Positions 9,027 to 18,892 of a DNA stretch of 64,000 nt are shown here, in pieces. Position numbers and translations under genes: made by a program. The notes beneath the pieces are model-generated. The model was not told the DNA's origin. It made no database searches and worked only from the letters and a program-made list of their open reading frames with translations. The stretch comes from Ciceribacter sp. T2.26MG-112.2 (GTDB lineage: Bacteria; Pseudomonadota; Alphaproteobacteria; Rhizobiales; Rhizobiaceae), in contig NZ_UEYQ01000005.1 in the NCBI RefSeq assembly GCF_900492205.1, positions 62,001 to 126,000 of the forward strand, in the 5' to 3' direction. How positions within the stretch are numbered: position 1 is the first letter of the stretch; the number at the start of each line of letters is the position of its first letter.

Positions 9027-10964
9027 TCAGCTTGCAGGGGCCTCGAGCCGCTCGACCTGTTCGGGGAAGAAGCGCTCCGTGCCGAAGCCTTCTCCGAACA
9101 TCTGGTCGTGCTGCAGATGGCGGTAGTCGCGGATCAATTGATCGACCGGCTCCCCGGAGGTCGCCCAGTCCGGGTGAGCCCGCGCGTTTCGTTCGATCAG
9201 TTGGTGACGGTCCACGACGGCATAGCGTTCGCTCAGTCGACCCAGCACGCCGGTGTAGAAGGCGTGGCGGTAGCCGGCGAGGCGCACCACGTAATGAGGC
9301 AGTTGCGAGGGGCTGATCGAGCCGAGGTCCTTCTGCACGCCACGCTTCGACGACCAGACGACCAACGGCGTTTCATGCTCGCGTTTCATCACGGTGACGG
9401 ATGCCTTGCGGGTGGCCACCACGTCCGGCATGTAGCCGGTCTCGGTGTAGACATTGCCGAGCGGCGGCAGGTGATCGCCGAACAGGACGATGATGGTTTC
9501 GCGGCGGCGGGTCTTTGCCCAGTCCATCAAGGCCTTCAGGCTGTTGTCGGCTTCGCGCACGCCCTGGGCATAGGTGGCGAGGCTGTCGCGGCTTTCCGGC
9601 GAAAGCGATGCAGACTGCACGTCGATCGTGTTCTTCGCATAGCGGTTCTTCTCGTAGGGGCCATGGCCCTGGAGGGTTACGGCGAAGAAGAAGAAGGGCT
9701 TCTTTGTCTGGTCGGCGGTGCGGATGATCTCCTTGGTCAGCGCCTCGTCCGACGTGAACAGTCCACGCTTGTCCATGAGCGGCATGTTCTCTTCCGACAT
9801 GAAGGACTGGAAGCCGAGCGACTGGTAGACATTGGCGCGGTTCCAGAACCAGCTCTGGAACGGATGGAAGGCCCGCGTCGTATAGCCCTTCGAGGCGAAG
9901 AAGGTGGCGAGCGAGGGCAGGGGCCGGCGCACATACTGCTGATAGGGAATGCTGCCATAGGGCAGGAAGGCGTTGGAGAAGCCGGTCAGCGCCTCGAACT
10001 CGACATTGGCCGTCATGCCGCCGAATTCCGGCGAGAACAGGTTGCCCGAGGAATTGGCGCGGATCGTCGGCATCGGGTCCGGCGAGAGCTGCGCGTTCGA
10101 CAGGCGCGTCGGGTCCCACAGCGATTCGCTCATGACCATGATGACGTCGGCATTGCGCCCCCCGAAGAAGGTGGCCGGCAGCCGCTCCGGCGCAATATCG
10201 GCGATCGCCTCAGGGCCATAGCCGCCAGGTGCCTGGACATTGGCCATGGGCACGTTGAAGGCGAAGGCGAGCAGGAAGCCGTTGTGACGATAGTTCTCCT
10301 GCTGATCCCACATCATCGGAACGATGTTCAGCCGGTCGCGAATGTAGGAGAAGGAATTCGGATCCATCAGCGAGAGGAAGCCGCCGATCAACGGCAGGGC
10401 CACCAGCAGCCGAAACAGCTTGGACACTGCCGAAAGCGGTGGGAAATTGCGCCGGCCGAGGACCAGCAGGTAACCGAGCAGGGCGAGCAGGGCCAGGACG
10501 CCGAGCGCGAGGCCGATGGCGGCCAAGGGCCGGGCGGCAAACATGACAGGGACCAGTTCGCCGATCTGGCGACCGAACAGCATGTCGCTCGGATAGAGCG
10601 GGTCGGACAGGTATTGCTGCTTCTGCATCGACAGGAAGGCCGGCAGTATGGCCAGCGGAACCAGGATCAACGCCGATTGATAGGCCCGGCCGAACAGTGC
10701 GTCGGCGGCAATGAACACCAGGAACAGCATCAGCACGGCGACCATGCCCGGACGGCTGGCGGAGAAGAGATAATCCGAGACGCCGGAAAGCGTTTCGCGC
10801 GCCAACCATTCGGTGACGATGATCGTCAGGAGGGCGAGGACAAACGAATTGACGAGCGTGACGACGGCGCGCAAGGCCGTGCTGCGCAGGGCACGTGGCG
10901 CTGCCTTGCCCTTGTGGCTTAAGGCTTTGACGGGCATTCCCGGCTCGGAGATCATCTCGGCCAA
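9027..10964 (-). CDS. LtaS/MdoB-type sulfatase-family phosphoglycerol transferase
   Basis: The 645-residue protein has about five N-terminal membrane helices within residues 1-200 and a large periplasmic sulfatase-fold domain (about 270-600). The metal-site acid is in MVMSESLWDP, and the likely Thr nucleophile is T327 in FEALTGF. The metal-binding GDH is in LFGDHLPP, and QGHGPY supplies another His. Family members transfer phosphoglycerol from phosphatidylglycerol to polymers such as osmoregulated periplasmic glucans (MdoB/OpgB; CgmB in Sinorhizobium) or lipoteichoic acid. Cyclic glucan substitution is the likeliest role here, but paralogues are common. The TTG start has GGGAG six bases upstream; a nearer ATG at 10955 lacks such a site. 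Confidence 0.85.
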   Translation of the reverse strand: MAEMISEPGMPVKALSHKGKAAPRALRSTALRAVVTLVNSFVLALLTIIVTEWLARETLSGVSDYLFSASRPGMVAVLMLFLVFIAADALFGRAYQSALILVPLAILPAFLSMQKQQYLSDPLYPSDMLFGRQIGELVPVMFAARPLAAIGLALGVLALLALLGYLLVLGRRNFPPLSAVSKLFRLLVALPLIGGFLSLMDPNSFSYIRDRLNIVPMMWDQQENYRHNGFLLAFAFNVPMANVQAPGGYGPEAIADIAPERLPATFFGGRNADVIMVMSESLWDPTRLSNAQLSPDPMPTIRANSSGNLFSPEFGGMTANVEFEALTGFSNAFLPYGSIPYQQYVRRPLPSLATFFASKGYTTRAFHPFQSWFWNRANVYQSLGFQSFMSEENMPLMDKRGLFTSDEALTKEIIRTADQTKKPFFFFAVTLQGHGPYEKNRYAKNTIDVQSASLSPESRDSLATYAQGVREADNSLKALMDWAKTRRRETIIVLFGDHLPPLGNVYTETGYMPDVVATRKASVTVMKREHETPLVVWSSKRGVQKDLGSISPSQLPHYVVRLAGYRHAFYTGVLGRLSERYAVVDRHQLIERNARAHPDWATSGEPVDQLIRDYRHLQHDQMFGEGFGTERFFPEQVERLEAPAS

Positions 10965-11011
10965 CGCGCTCTCCCGCGATCAAGAACAGACTTAACAAAA
11001 CTTTCGCATAG

Positions 11012-11029
11012 CTGTCACATAAGCGTCAT
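11012..11029. promoter_or_regulatory. Pho box-like sequence
   Basis: The 18 bases CTGTCAC-ATAA-GCGTCAT match the PhoB consensus of two 7-bp CTGTCAT repeats separated by four A/T bases, with three mismatches. It lies 48 bases upstream of the phosphoglycerol transferase start and 120 bases upstream of nadE. Confidence 0.35.
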
Positions 11030-11150
11030 GAACGCTAGATGAACCGGGGCGCCGTCGGTTTGTTCCCGCGATTTTTCCCGTCTAATGTTGCAGTGCGGCA
11101 CTCAGCCTTGGTTCGCCGACATTGCGGAGCCGGGCGCCACGCGCTAAACG

Positions 11151-12836
11151 ATGTTCATGAGCGAAAATCAGACCCGACCCGATACCCTTCGCATTGCCAT
11201 CGCGCAGCTCGACCCGACTGTCGGCGACGTCGCCGGCAATCTCGCCAAGGCCCGCGAGGCGCGGGCGGAAGCAGCATCCCAGGGGGCCGATCTTCTGCTC
11301 CTGACTGAGCTTTTCATCTCCGGCTATCCGCCGGAGGATCTGGTGCTGAAGTCGGCCTTCCTCAAGGCTTGCCGAGTGGCGGTGGAGCAACTTGCCGCCG
11401 ATACCGCGGATGGCGGGCCGGGCGTCGTGATCGGTTTTCCCCGCGAGGATGAGAAGGGCCGCTACAATTCCGTCGCCGTGCTGGACGGCGGCAAGGTCAC
11501 GGCGACCCGCGACAAGATCGATCTGCCGAATTACGGCGAGTTCGACGAAAAGCGCGTTTTCATCGCCGGCGAGATGCCGGGTCCGGTCAACTTCCGTGGT
11601 GTCCGCATCGGCATTCCGATCTGCGAGGACATCTGGGGGGATCTCGGCGTGTGCGAGACGCTCGCCGAATCCGGTGCCGAGATCCTGCTGGTGCCGAATG
11701 GATCGCCTTATTTCCGGGAAAAGGTCGATATTCGCCATCAGGTGGCATTGAAGCAGGTGATCGAGAGCGGTCTGCCGCTGATCTACGCCAACCAATTAGG
11801 TGGCCAGGACGAACTCGTGTTCGACGGCGCGAGCTTCGGGTTCAATGCCGACAAGACGCTGGCCTTCCAGATGAGCCAGTTCGAATCGACCCTGTCGGTG
11901 ACCACCTGGAAGCGCGCTGCCGACGGCTGGCGCTGCGGCGAGGGGCCGATGTCGCGTATTCCGGAAAAGGAAGAGGCCGACTATCGCGCCTGCGTGCTGG
12001 GCTTCCGCGACTATGTCAACAAGAACGGCTTCAAGAGCGTCGTGCTCGGCCTGTCGGGCGGTATCGATTCGGCCATCTGCGCGGCGATCGCCGTCGATGC
12101 GCTGGGCGAGGAGCGGGTGCGCGCCATCATGCTGCCCTATCGCTATACTTCGAAGGAATCGCTGGCCGACGCCGCCGCCTGCGCCAAGGCGCTCGGCTGC
12201 CATTATGACACGGTGCCGATCGGCGAACCGGTCGACGGCTTTCTCTCCGCGCTCTCCGACATGTTCGAGGGCACCGAGAGCGGCATCACCGAGGAAAACC
12301 TGCAGAGCCGCGCGCGCGGCACGATCCTGATGGCGATCTCCAACAAGTTCGGCTCGATGGTCGTGACGACCGGCAACAAGTCGGAAATGTCTGTCGGCTA
12401 TGCGACGCTTTACGGCGACATGAATGGTGGCTTCAATCCGATCAAGGACCTTTACAAGATGCAGGTCTACGCGCTGGCGGCGTGGCGCAACGCCCATGTC
12501 CCGCCGGGCGCGCTCGGTCCCTCGGGCGAAGTGATTCCGGCCAACATCCTCTCCAAGGCCCCGTCGGCCGAGCTTCGGCCCAACCAGACGGACCAGGATT
12601 CCCTGCCGCCCTATCCGGTGCTCGACGATATCCTCGAATGCCTGGTGGAGAAGGAAATGTCGGTCGACGAGATCGTCGCCCGCGGCCACGAGATCGCCAC
12701 CGTGCACCGGGTCGAGCACCTGCTCTATCTCGCCGAATACAAGCGTCGCCAATCGGCGCCCGGGGTAAAGATCACCCGCAAGAATTTCGGCCGCGACCGG
12801 CGTTATCCGATCACCAATCGTTTCCGCGACCGCTGA
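11151..12836 (+). CDS. nadE: Glutamine-dependent NAD+ synthetase
   Basis: NadE amidates nicotinic acid adenine dinucleotide with ammonia released from glutamine. The 561-residue protein has an N-terminal nitrilase-type glutaminase domain with the catalytic triad E53, K122 and C158 (in IPICEDIWG). The C-terminal ATP-pyrophosphatase domain has the P-loop GLSGGIDS near residue 301 and the TTGNKSEMSVGYATLYGD segment. The start could be 11151 or the ATG two codons later; neither has a clear ribosome site. Transcribed divergently from the phosphoglycerol transferase gene. Confidence 0.94.
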   Translation: MFMSENQTRPDTLRIAIAQLDPTVGDVAGNLAKAREARAEAASQGADLLLLTELFISGYPPEDLVLKSAFLKACRVAVEQLAADTADGGPGVVIGFPREDEKGRYNSVAVLDGGKVTATRDKIDLPNYGEFDEKRVFIAGEMPGPVNFRGVRIGIPICEDIWGDLGVCETLAESGAEILLVPNGSPYFREKVDIRHQVALKQVIESGLPLIYANQLGGQDELVFDGASFGFNADKTLAFQMSQFESTLSVTTWKRAADGWRCGEGPMSRIPEKEEADYRACVLGFRDYVNKNGFKSVVLGLSGGIDSAICAAIAVDALGEERVRAIMLPYRYTSKESLADAAACAKALGCHYDTVPIGEPVDGFLSALSDMFEGTESGITEENLQSRARGTILMAISNKFGSMVVTTGNKSEMSVGYATLYGDMNGGFNPIKDLYKMQVYALAAWRNAHVPPGALGPSGEVIPANILSKAPSAELRPNQTDQDSLPPYPVLDDILECLVEKEMSVDEIVARGHEIATVHRVEHLLYLAEYKRRQSAPGVKITRKNFGRDRRYPITNRFRDR

Positions 12837-12872
12837 CGGAGACGGTCGCCGGGACTTTTGGGGGAGGGAGCG

Positions 12873-13706
12873 ATGCGGAGTTCGGTCGAGATCTTCAATA
12901 TCCGCAGCCGCTCCCGGCGCGTCGTGTGGCAGACGGACCGGCTGGTCGAGGCACCCAACTGGAGCCCGGATGGCGCATCGCTCGTCATCAACGGCGACGG
13001 ATTGCTCTATCGCCTGCCGGTGGACGGCGGTGGAGATCCGGTGCAGATTGATACCGGCTTCGCCACGCGTTGCAACAATGATCATGGCATTTCGCCCGAC
13101 GGCCGATGGCTCGTGGTGTCGGACAAGGTCGAGCACGGCAAGTCCTGCATCTACATCCTGCCGGCCGAGGGTGGCACCCCGCGTCAGGTGACGCAGACGC
13201 TGCCGTCCTACTGGCACGGCTGGTCGCCGGACGGCCGGAGGCTCGCCTATTGCGGCATCCGCGACGATCTCTTCGACATCTATACGATTTCGGTCGACGG
13301 GGGCGAGGAGACCCGGCTGACCTTCGGCGAGGGGCGCAACGACGGGCCGGACTATTCAGCCGACGGCAAATGGATCTATTTCAATTCCAGCCGCTCGGGA
13401 CGGATGCAGATCTGGCGTGTCCCCGCCCAGGGCGGCCCCGCGGAGCGGATCACCGACAGCGCATTCGGCGACTGGTTCCCGCATCCGTCGCCGAAGGGCG
13501 ACAAGGTCCTGCTCTTGTCCTACGACCCTGACGTCTTCGACCATCCGCGCGATCTCGACGTGCGGCTGCGGCTGATCGATCCGGACGGGGGCAATCCGGA
13601 GACTTTGTTCGAAATGTTCGGCGGGCAGGGCACCATCAACGTTCCGTGCTGGTCGCCGCAGGGCGATGCGTTTGCCTATGTCCGGTATTTTCCGGTGGCC
13701 GGCTGA
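12873..13706 (+). CDS. TolB-like beta-propeller protein
   Basis: The 277-residue protein consists of repeated WD40-like/TolB blades. Each carries a W/ISPDG-type turn: NWSPDGASL, GISPDGRWL, GWSPDGRRL, DYSADGKWI, HPSPKGDKV, CWSPQGDAF. No signal peptide is visible, unlike TolB itself, so it is probably cytoplasmic. Such proteins bind partners or sugars; no substrate can be assigned. The ATG at 12873 follows a purine-rich GGGAGGGAG. It starts 36 bases after nadE and may be co-transcribed. Confidence 0.78.
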   Translation: MRSSVEIFNIRSRSRRVVWQTDRLVEAPNWSPDGASLVINGDGLLYRLPVDGGGDPVQIDTGFATRCNNDHGISPDGRWLVVSDKVEHGKSCIYILPAEGGTPRQVTQTLPSYWHGWSPDGRRLAYCGIRDDLFDIYTISVDGGEETRLTFGEGRNDGPDYSADGKWIYFNSSRSGRMQIWRVPAQGGPAERITDSAFGDWFPHPSPKGDKVLLLSYDPDVFDHPRDLDVRLRLIDPDGGNPETLFEMFGGQGTINVPCWSPQGDAFAYVRYFPVAG

Positions 13707-13761
13707 TCGCAGGCTGAGCAGGCCGTCTTGCCTTCGGGCCATGTTCCTGTAGACATTCTTC

Positions 13762-14711
<950 letters not shown>

Positions 14712-14755
14712 GCTGTTTGTTTTATTTCGCAGCAGTGTCGCTCAGGGTCGTTATC

Positions 14756-14771
14756 TTTAACGTGCGTTAAA
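14756..14771. promoter_or_regulatory. 16-bp palindrome upstream of the chemoreceptor gene
   Basis: TTTAACG-TG-CGTTAAA is an inverted repeat with 7-bp arms and a 2-base centre, 119 bases before the chemoreceptor start and 45 bases after bluB. It has operator form. It also resembles two TTAA half-sites, but their spacing is six rather than the seven of a CtrA box. Confidence 0.35.
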
Positions 14772-14889
14772 TATCGCAGGCTAAAACTAGCACTGCCTGG
14801 GAGTTTCCTCCACCAATTGCATGACGCAGTTCTGCGCACCGAATGTCCCGGTGAGGCTTTTCAACACGTCTTCGTTCATTGGGGCCATC

Positions 14890-16767
14890 ATGAATCTTCT
14901 CAAAATCCGGCTTGGCAAGGCTGTCACCGCCGGCATCGGGGCACTCGTTCTCGTCAGCGTCGCCGTTCTGGCGGTTTCGGACATCGTCAGTCAGCGGCAG
15001 CTCGAGGCGGTCATCAGCCTCTACGAGGAGGAGCGCAAGACGGATATCCTGCTGCGCGAACTCATCGCCAGCCAGAAGGAAGTGGAACTCGCGATCGTCG
15101 GCACGCAGGAATCCCTGACCGACATTTCGGCGACGCAAGGCAAGGACGGTCTCGACGACGGTTTCCTGCTGGCCGAGCAGGAGGCCGCGCGGCTCGCCGA
15201 ACTCGTCCAGCGGATCGACGCTCTGGCCGTGGATCTTAACGCCCCCGATCTCGTACCGGCAATGAAGCTGCTATCCGAGCGCTATGCCGCGTTCCACAAG
15301 GCGGGTATCGAGATGGCCAATGCCTTCATCGCCGGCGGTGCGACGGAAGGCAACAAGCTGATGGGCAATTTCGATGGGTTCTCGGATGCCCTGCAAAAGG
15401 AAATCGAGGCGATCAGCGCTATTGTCACGGCTATCGTCGATCGCGAGGGGAGCAAGGCCGAGGCCGACATTGGCGCCGCCCGCCAGCAGTCACAGGACAT
15501 GGCGCTGGTGCTGGCCGCGCTTGGTGCGCTGGTACTGGCTTGCGGTGCCGGTCTTGCCACATTCGTGATGCGGCGTCTGCTGAACCCGCTCAACCGCGCG
15601 ACCGCGGCGATGAACCGGCTGGCCGAGGGGCATGTCGATGTCGAGCTGGCCGGCGTGGAACGCGCCGACGAAATCGGTGATCTCGCGCGCTCGTTCCGGA
15701 ACTTCCGCGAGAACCTTCTTGCCCGTCGCGACGCCGAGGCCGAAGAACAGCGAAATCGTGAGCGTCTCGCGCAGATCCAGTCGATGAACGAGGCGGAGCG
15801 CATTGCGGAACTCAACCGCACGAAGACGGCGGTCGATGCGCTGGCCGAAGCGCTCGACCGACTGGCGCAAGGGGATCTGACCTCGCGCATCAACACCAGC
15901 TTCGACGGAGACTATGATCGTCTGCGGCTGAACTTCAACCAGTCGGCGGACCGGCTGCAGGCCGCCATGGCGGATATTTCCGGTGTCTCCCATGAGATCC
16001 GGTCCAGCTCGGCAGAGATGCGCTCGGCATCCGACGACCTGGCGCGTCGCACGGAGCAGCAGGCCGCGGCCCTGGAGCAGACGGCCGCCGCGCTCAACGA
16101 GATAACCACGACGGTGACCAATTCGGCGGCGATCGCCGACAGCGCCAGCCGCAAGGTCGGCGAGGCCAACCGCCAGGCGCAGCAGTCCGACGAGATCGTG
16201 CGCAACGCCATCGCCGCCATGGGCAAGATCGAGGAGAGTTCGTCGCAGATCGGCAAGATCATCGGCGTGATCGACGAGATCGCCTTCCAGACCAACCTGC
16301 TTGCCCTCAATGCCGGTGTCGAGGCGGCACGCGCCGGCGAGGCGGGCAAGGGCTTTGCCGTTGTTGCCCAGGAAGTGCGCGAACTGGCCCAGCGCTCGGC
16401 CAATGCCGCAAAGGAGATCACCGCGTTGGTGGCCCGTTCGAGCGAAGCCGTCAGCTCCGGCGTTTCGCTGGTCAACCAGTCGGGCGAAATCCTCAGCCTG
16501 ATCCAGGCCAATGTCACTGAGATCAACGGCGACATTCGCGCCATCGTCACCGGGGCCCACGAGCAGGCCACTGGGCTCTCCGAGATCAACGGCGCGATCA
16601 CCCAGATGGACCAGGTGACGCAGCAGAACGCCGCCATGGTCGAGCAGTCGACCGCGTCCGCGCACAAGCTCGCGCAGGAGGCGGAGGAGCTGTTCACCCA
16701 GGTCGGGCAGTTCGAGATCAGCGCTAGCCGTGGCGGTTACGCCCCGGCGAGGGCACGTGCCGCCTGA
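14890..16767 (+). CDS. Methyl-accepting chemotaxis protein
   Basis: The 625-residue receptor has a first membrane helix at about 11-31 and a periplasmic, mostly helical sensor domain up to about 200. A second helix at about 204-225 is followed by HAMP (about 226-280), a linker, and a cytoplasmic signalling domain. The hairpin tip [21 protein letters not shown] at about 463-484 is typical of rhizobial receptors. No C-terminal CheR-docking pentapeptide is seen. The ligand is unknown. I chose the ATG at 14890 because it places the first membrane helix at the N-terminus; an in-frame ATG at 14821 would add 23 uncharged residues. No che gene is nearby. Confidence 0.92.
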   Translation: MNLLKIRLGKAVTAGIGALVLVSVAVLAVSDIVSQRQLEAVISLYEEERKTDILLRELIASQKEVELAIVGTQESLTDISATQGKDGLDDGFLLAEQEAARLAELVQRIDALAVDLNAPDLVPAMKLLSERYAAFHKAGIEMANAFIAGGATEGNKLMGNFDGFSDALQKEIEAISAIVTAIVDREGSKAEADIGAARQQSQDMALVLAALGALVLACGAGLATFVMRRLLNPLNRATAAMNRLAEGHVDVELAGVERADEIGDLARSFRNFRENLLARRDAEAEEQRNRERLAQIQSMNEAERIAELNRTKTAVDALAEALDRLAQGDLTSRINTSFDGDYDRLRLNFNQSADRLQAAMADISGVSHEIRSSSAEMRSASDDLARRTEQQAAALEQTAAALNEITTTVTNSAAIADSASRKVGEANRQAQQSDEIVRNAIAAMGKIEESSSQIGKIIGVIDEIAFQTNLLALNAGVEAARAGEAGKGFAVVAQEVRELAQRSANAAKEITALVARSSEAVSSGVSLVNQSGEILSLIQANVTEINGDIRAIVTGAHEQATGLSEINGAITQMDQVTQQNAAMVEQSTASAHKLAQEAEELFTQVGQFEISASRGGYAPARARAA

Positions 16768-16799
16768 TCGCGGTCAGATCGATGGACATCAGCAGAACG

Positions 16800-16824
16800 C
16801 GGCCGGGCTCTAGTCCGGCCGTTT
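16800..16824 (+). terminator. Probable terminator after the chemoreceptor gene
   Basis: A 7-bp stem CGGCCGG/CCGGCCG with an 8-nt loop is followed by TTTGCATT. The T-run is short. Confidence 0.5.
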
Positions 16825-16874
16825 GCATTCCGCAAGAGGACAAGGGTGAAATCGGCGTCAAGCCTACGGTGAGG

Positions 16875-17960
16875 CTATTGCTGGAGCGGTTGGGGACCCG
16901 GAAGTGCCGGGTTGCGCAGATCGATGCTGCTGGTGGCCGTCGGCAGGAAGGTCGGGCCGACCTTGCGCACGGCAGCCGATTTCGGGTCATAGGGCCGGTC
17001 CTGCGGCATGGCCGTGGAAGCTTGCGCCGGAGATCCGTCCGCTGCCGCGCGTGCCGATTCCGATTTGCCGATTTCGACGACCGCCTTGTCGCTGCCGGGG
17101 GATTTGTTCTGCGCCCCATGCGTCTGCATCTTGCGGTAATAGCCCGGCAGGTCGCAGCCGCAGGAGGGCTTTTCGCCGGTCGGCCGGTTCAGGTAGGAGA
17201 AAGCGGTCGGCAACATCCTGTAGGGCTGGCCGGTCTCGGCGGAGACCATGTCGGCGCTCTCCGCTGTGCGCATCGAGTGATAATAGAGTTCGGTTTCGGT
17301 GTCGGGGCACATCTGCTGGCAGATTTGTGCATCGCGGCGGAAGTTGAGCGGTGACGTGTTGGACGAGATCGGGAAAAAGGCGCCGTCGCAGGTTCGGACA
17401 CACAAGGTGCGCAAGCTGCCGTGACCGGCAAATGTCCGGAACCGACCGTCTCCCTCGGTCTCCCCGGTCGTCTGCGTAGGGTCGGCGGGTCGGCTGATCG
17501 TTCCGGGCGGCAATGCCGGTGCTTGGGCCGTGTCCGGCTGGTCGGCGTTGCAGCCATTGGCCTCGAGCGCGGCGAGAAGGCGCTCGCGCGCGGGGTTGTT
17601 TCCCGCCCCGTCGAAGCGCAAGGCATCGCGTTTGACGGCGAGCGCCCGCTTGTTGGCCTCCATCCGCGTCAGCGCCGCGGACAGCTCGCCGCACTGGCTG
17701 GTGCCGTCCGATCGGTATTCGACGATCGCGCCCTCGCAGCGCAGACGCCGCATGTCGTAGCGGACCTTGCGGATCTCCAGGTTCTGGCGAACGATCGCGC
17801 TCGAATAGCGGCGCATCTCGCGCGTATCGGCGACCACTTCCGGCTGGGAGGCGAGCCGCACACGCAAGCTCTCACAGACAACCGTTGCCTGCGCCGAAAG
17901 CGGCTGGCAGGTCAGGAACACCCCAAGCGTCAAGAGCAATCGATTTCTGCGATGGTGCAA
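16875..17960 (-). CDS. DUF2865 secreted protein
   Basis: The 361-residue protein has a signal peptide (about residues 1-25, ending AQA). The DUF2865 core, around residues 180-235, contains RTLCVRTCDGAFFPIS and QMCPDTETELYYHS, with several conserved Cys that may pair in the periplasm. The region before it is a charged helical segment. The end is low-complexity and Pro-rich. Function is unknown, but the family is common in Rhizobiales. Convergent with the chemoreceptor gene. Confidence 0.82.
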   Translation of the reverse strand: MHHRRNRLLLTLGVFLTCQPLSAQATVVCESLRVRLASQPEVVADTREMRRYSSAIVRQNLEIRKVRYDMRRLRCEGAIVEYRSDGTSQCGELSAALTRMEANKRALAVKRDALRFDGAGNNPARERLLAALEANGCNADQPDTAQAPALPPGTISRPADPTQTTGETEGDGRFRTFAGHGSLRTLCVRTCDGAFFPISSNTSPLNFRRDAQICQQMCPDTETELYYHSMRTAESADMVSAETGQPYRMLPTAFSYLNRPTGEKPSCGCDLPGYYRKMQTHGAQNKSPGSDKAVVEIGKSESARAAADGSPAQASTAMPQDRPYDPKSAAVRKVGPTFLPTATSSIDLRNPALPGPQPLQQ

Positions 17961-18076
17961 TTCGCATCCCCGGTGGCATCATCGTTGTATTGAATAGGGC
18001 CAGCCTATAGGCATTTTCACGATAGTTTGCGAGCGTCAATGCGCCAAGCGGGAACACAAATCTGTGTTAACGCGGA

Positions 18077-18099
18077 AGCGCCGCGACGGGCGCGGCGCT
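18077..18099 (-). terminator. Hairpin downstream of the AHL synthase gene
   Basis: A 9-bp GC-rich stem AGCGCCGCG/CGCGGCGCT with a 5-nt loop lies 22 bases beyond the synthase stop on the minus strand. No proper T-run follows, so termination is plausible but unproven. Confidence 0.5.
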
Positions 18100-18121
18100 C
18101 CTCTTCGTCAAAGGGGTTCGT

Positions 18122-18763
18122 TCAGGCGGCGCGGGCCCGCTCGATCGCCAGCGGTTCGGCAAGTACCGGGCCTTCGATCTCGGCGACCGCCTTCATCCGT
18201 GCCAGCAGGTCGGGGGTTACCGCCCATGCGACCGCGACTGCATGGACCGAGCCGATTTTATGGGGCTCGGCGATGCGTTCGCCAGGGCAACCCATGCGGC
18301 GGAACATGCGCTCGAGAAAGACGTCGGTCACCGTGACGATATCGCTCAAGCCCAGGGCCAGGCCGAGTTCGCCGACGCCGCACATCAGTTCGGCTGCCGC
18401 TATCGTCACCTGGTTCGAGGCGCGGTCCTGCGATATTTCCGGCTCGATGCAGAAGCGGCTCGATTCCCAGATTGCCGCGCTGCGGATCTCGGGGCGGCCG
18501 CCGAGCAGGATCGGGAAGGTGTCGTCGAGCATGTTGGGGCCGAGCGTCGGCAAAAGCCGGAGCGAACCGCGCAACAGGCCTTCCGGTGAATAGGACAGGA
18601 TGTAGACGGGATTGGCATCGTCGTAGTGGTCGATTTCCCGATCGCCCTCCACGATCACGTCCCACTTGAGGAGATCGTGGAAGACGCGCTTGCGCAGCCG
18701 ATGCATGGCGGCGATCTCCTGGGGAAAGTCGTTGCGGTTGGCGCCATTGATGATCCGGATCAT
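18122..18763 (-). CDS. Acyl-homoserine-lactone synthase (LuxI family)
   Basis: The 213-residue enzyme makes an N-acyl-homoserine lactone from S-adenosylmethionine and acyl carrier protein. All hallmark residues are present: R24, F28, W34, D45, D48, R69, E100 and R103 (in WESSRF). The sequence resembles rhizobial SinI-type synthases; acyl chain length cannot be read from it. The ATG at 18763 has GGGAG six bases upstream; an in-frame ATG at 18853 would add a 30-residue extension that includes the lux box. luxR lies 129 bases upstream on the same strand, and the lux box lies between them. Confidence 0.95.
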   Translation of the reverse strand: MIRIINGANRNDFPQEIAAMHRLRKRVFHDLLKWDVIVEGDREIDHYDDANPVYILSYSPEGLLRGSLRLLPTLGPNMLDDTFPILLGGRPEIRSAAIWESSRFCIEPEISQDRASNQVTIAAAELMCGVGELGLALGLSDIVTVTDVFLERMFRRMGCPGERIAEPHKIGSVHAVAVAWAVTPDLLARMKAVAEIEGPVLAEPLAIERARAA

Positions 18764-18820
18764 TCCAGTCTCCCTTGTTTGTCGAGGCGACTGGAAGATG
18801 GCGCAATACACTAGAAATGA

Positions 18821-18840
18821 AACTGTCGGTAGCGACAGGT
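18821..18840 (-). promoter_or_regulatory. lux box between luxR and luxI
   Basis: Twenty bases contain CTGTCG-GTAG-CGACAG, a perfect 6-bp inverted repeat that fits the LuxR-type pattern NNCTG-N10-CAGNN. It is centred about 67 bases upstream of the synthase start. This is where an AHL-responsive LuxR protein would be expected to activate luxI in a positive loop. Confidence 0.8.
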
Positions 18841-18892
18841 CGCGCAGTTGCAATTGTGGATTATACTCATGCGCCGCTCAAGGTGGAGGAGG

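Noticed and set aside
8538..10922. 794-residue plus-strand open frame
   Set aside because: It is antisense to the phosphoglycerol transferase and the 306-residue gene, rich in Gly/Arg/Gln/His with no domain, typical of the complement of high-GC coding sequence.
14757..14770. TTAA-N6-TTAA considered as a CtrA box
   Set aside because: CtrA sites have a seven-base spacer; the perfect symmetry fits a different operator better.
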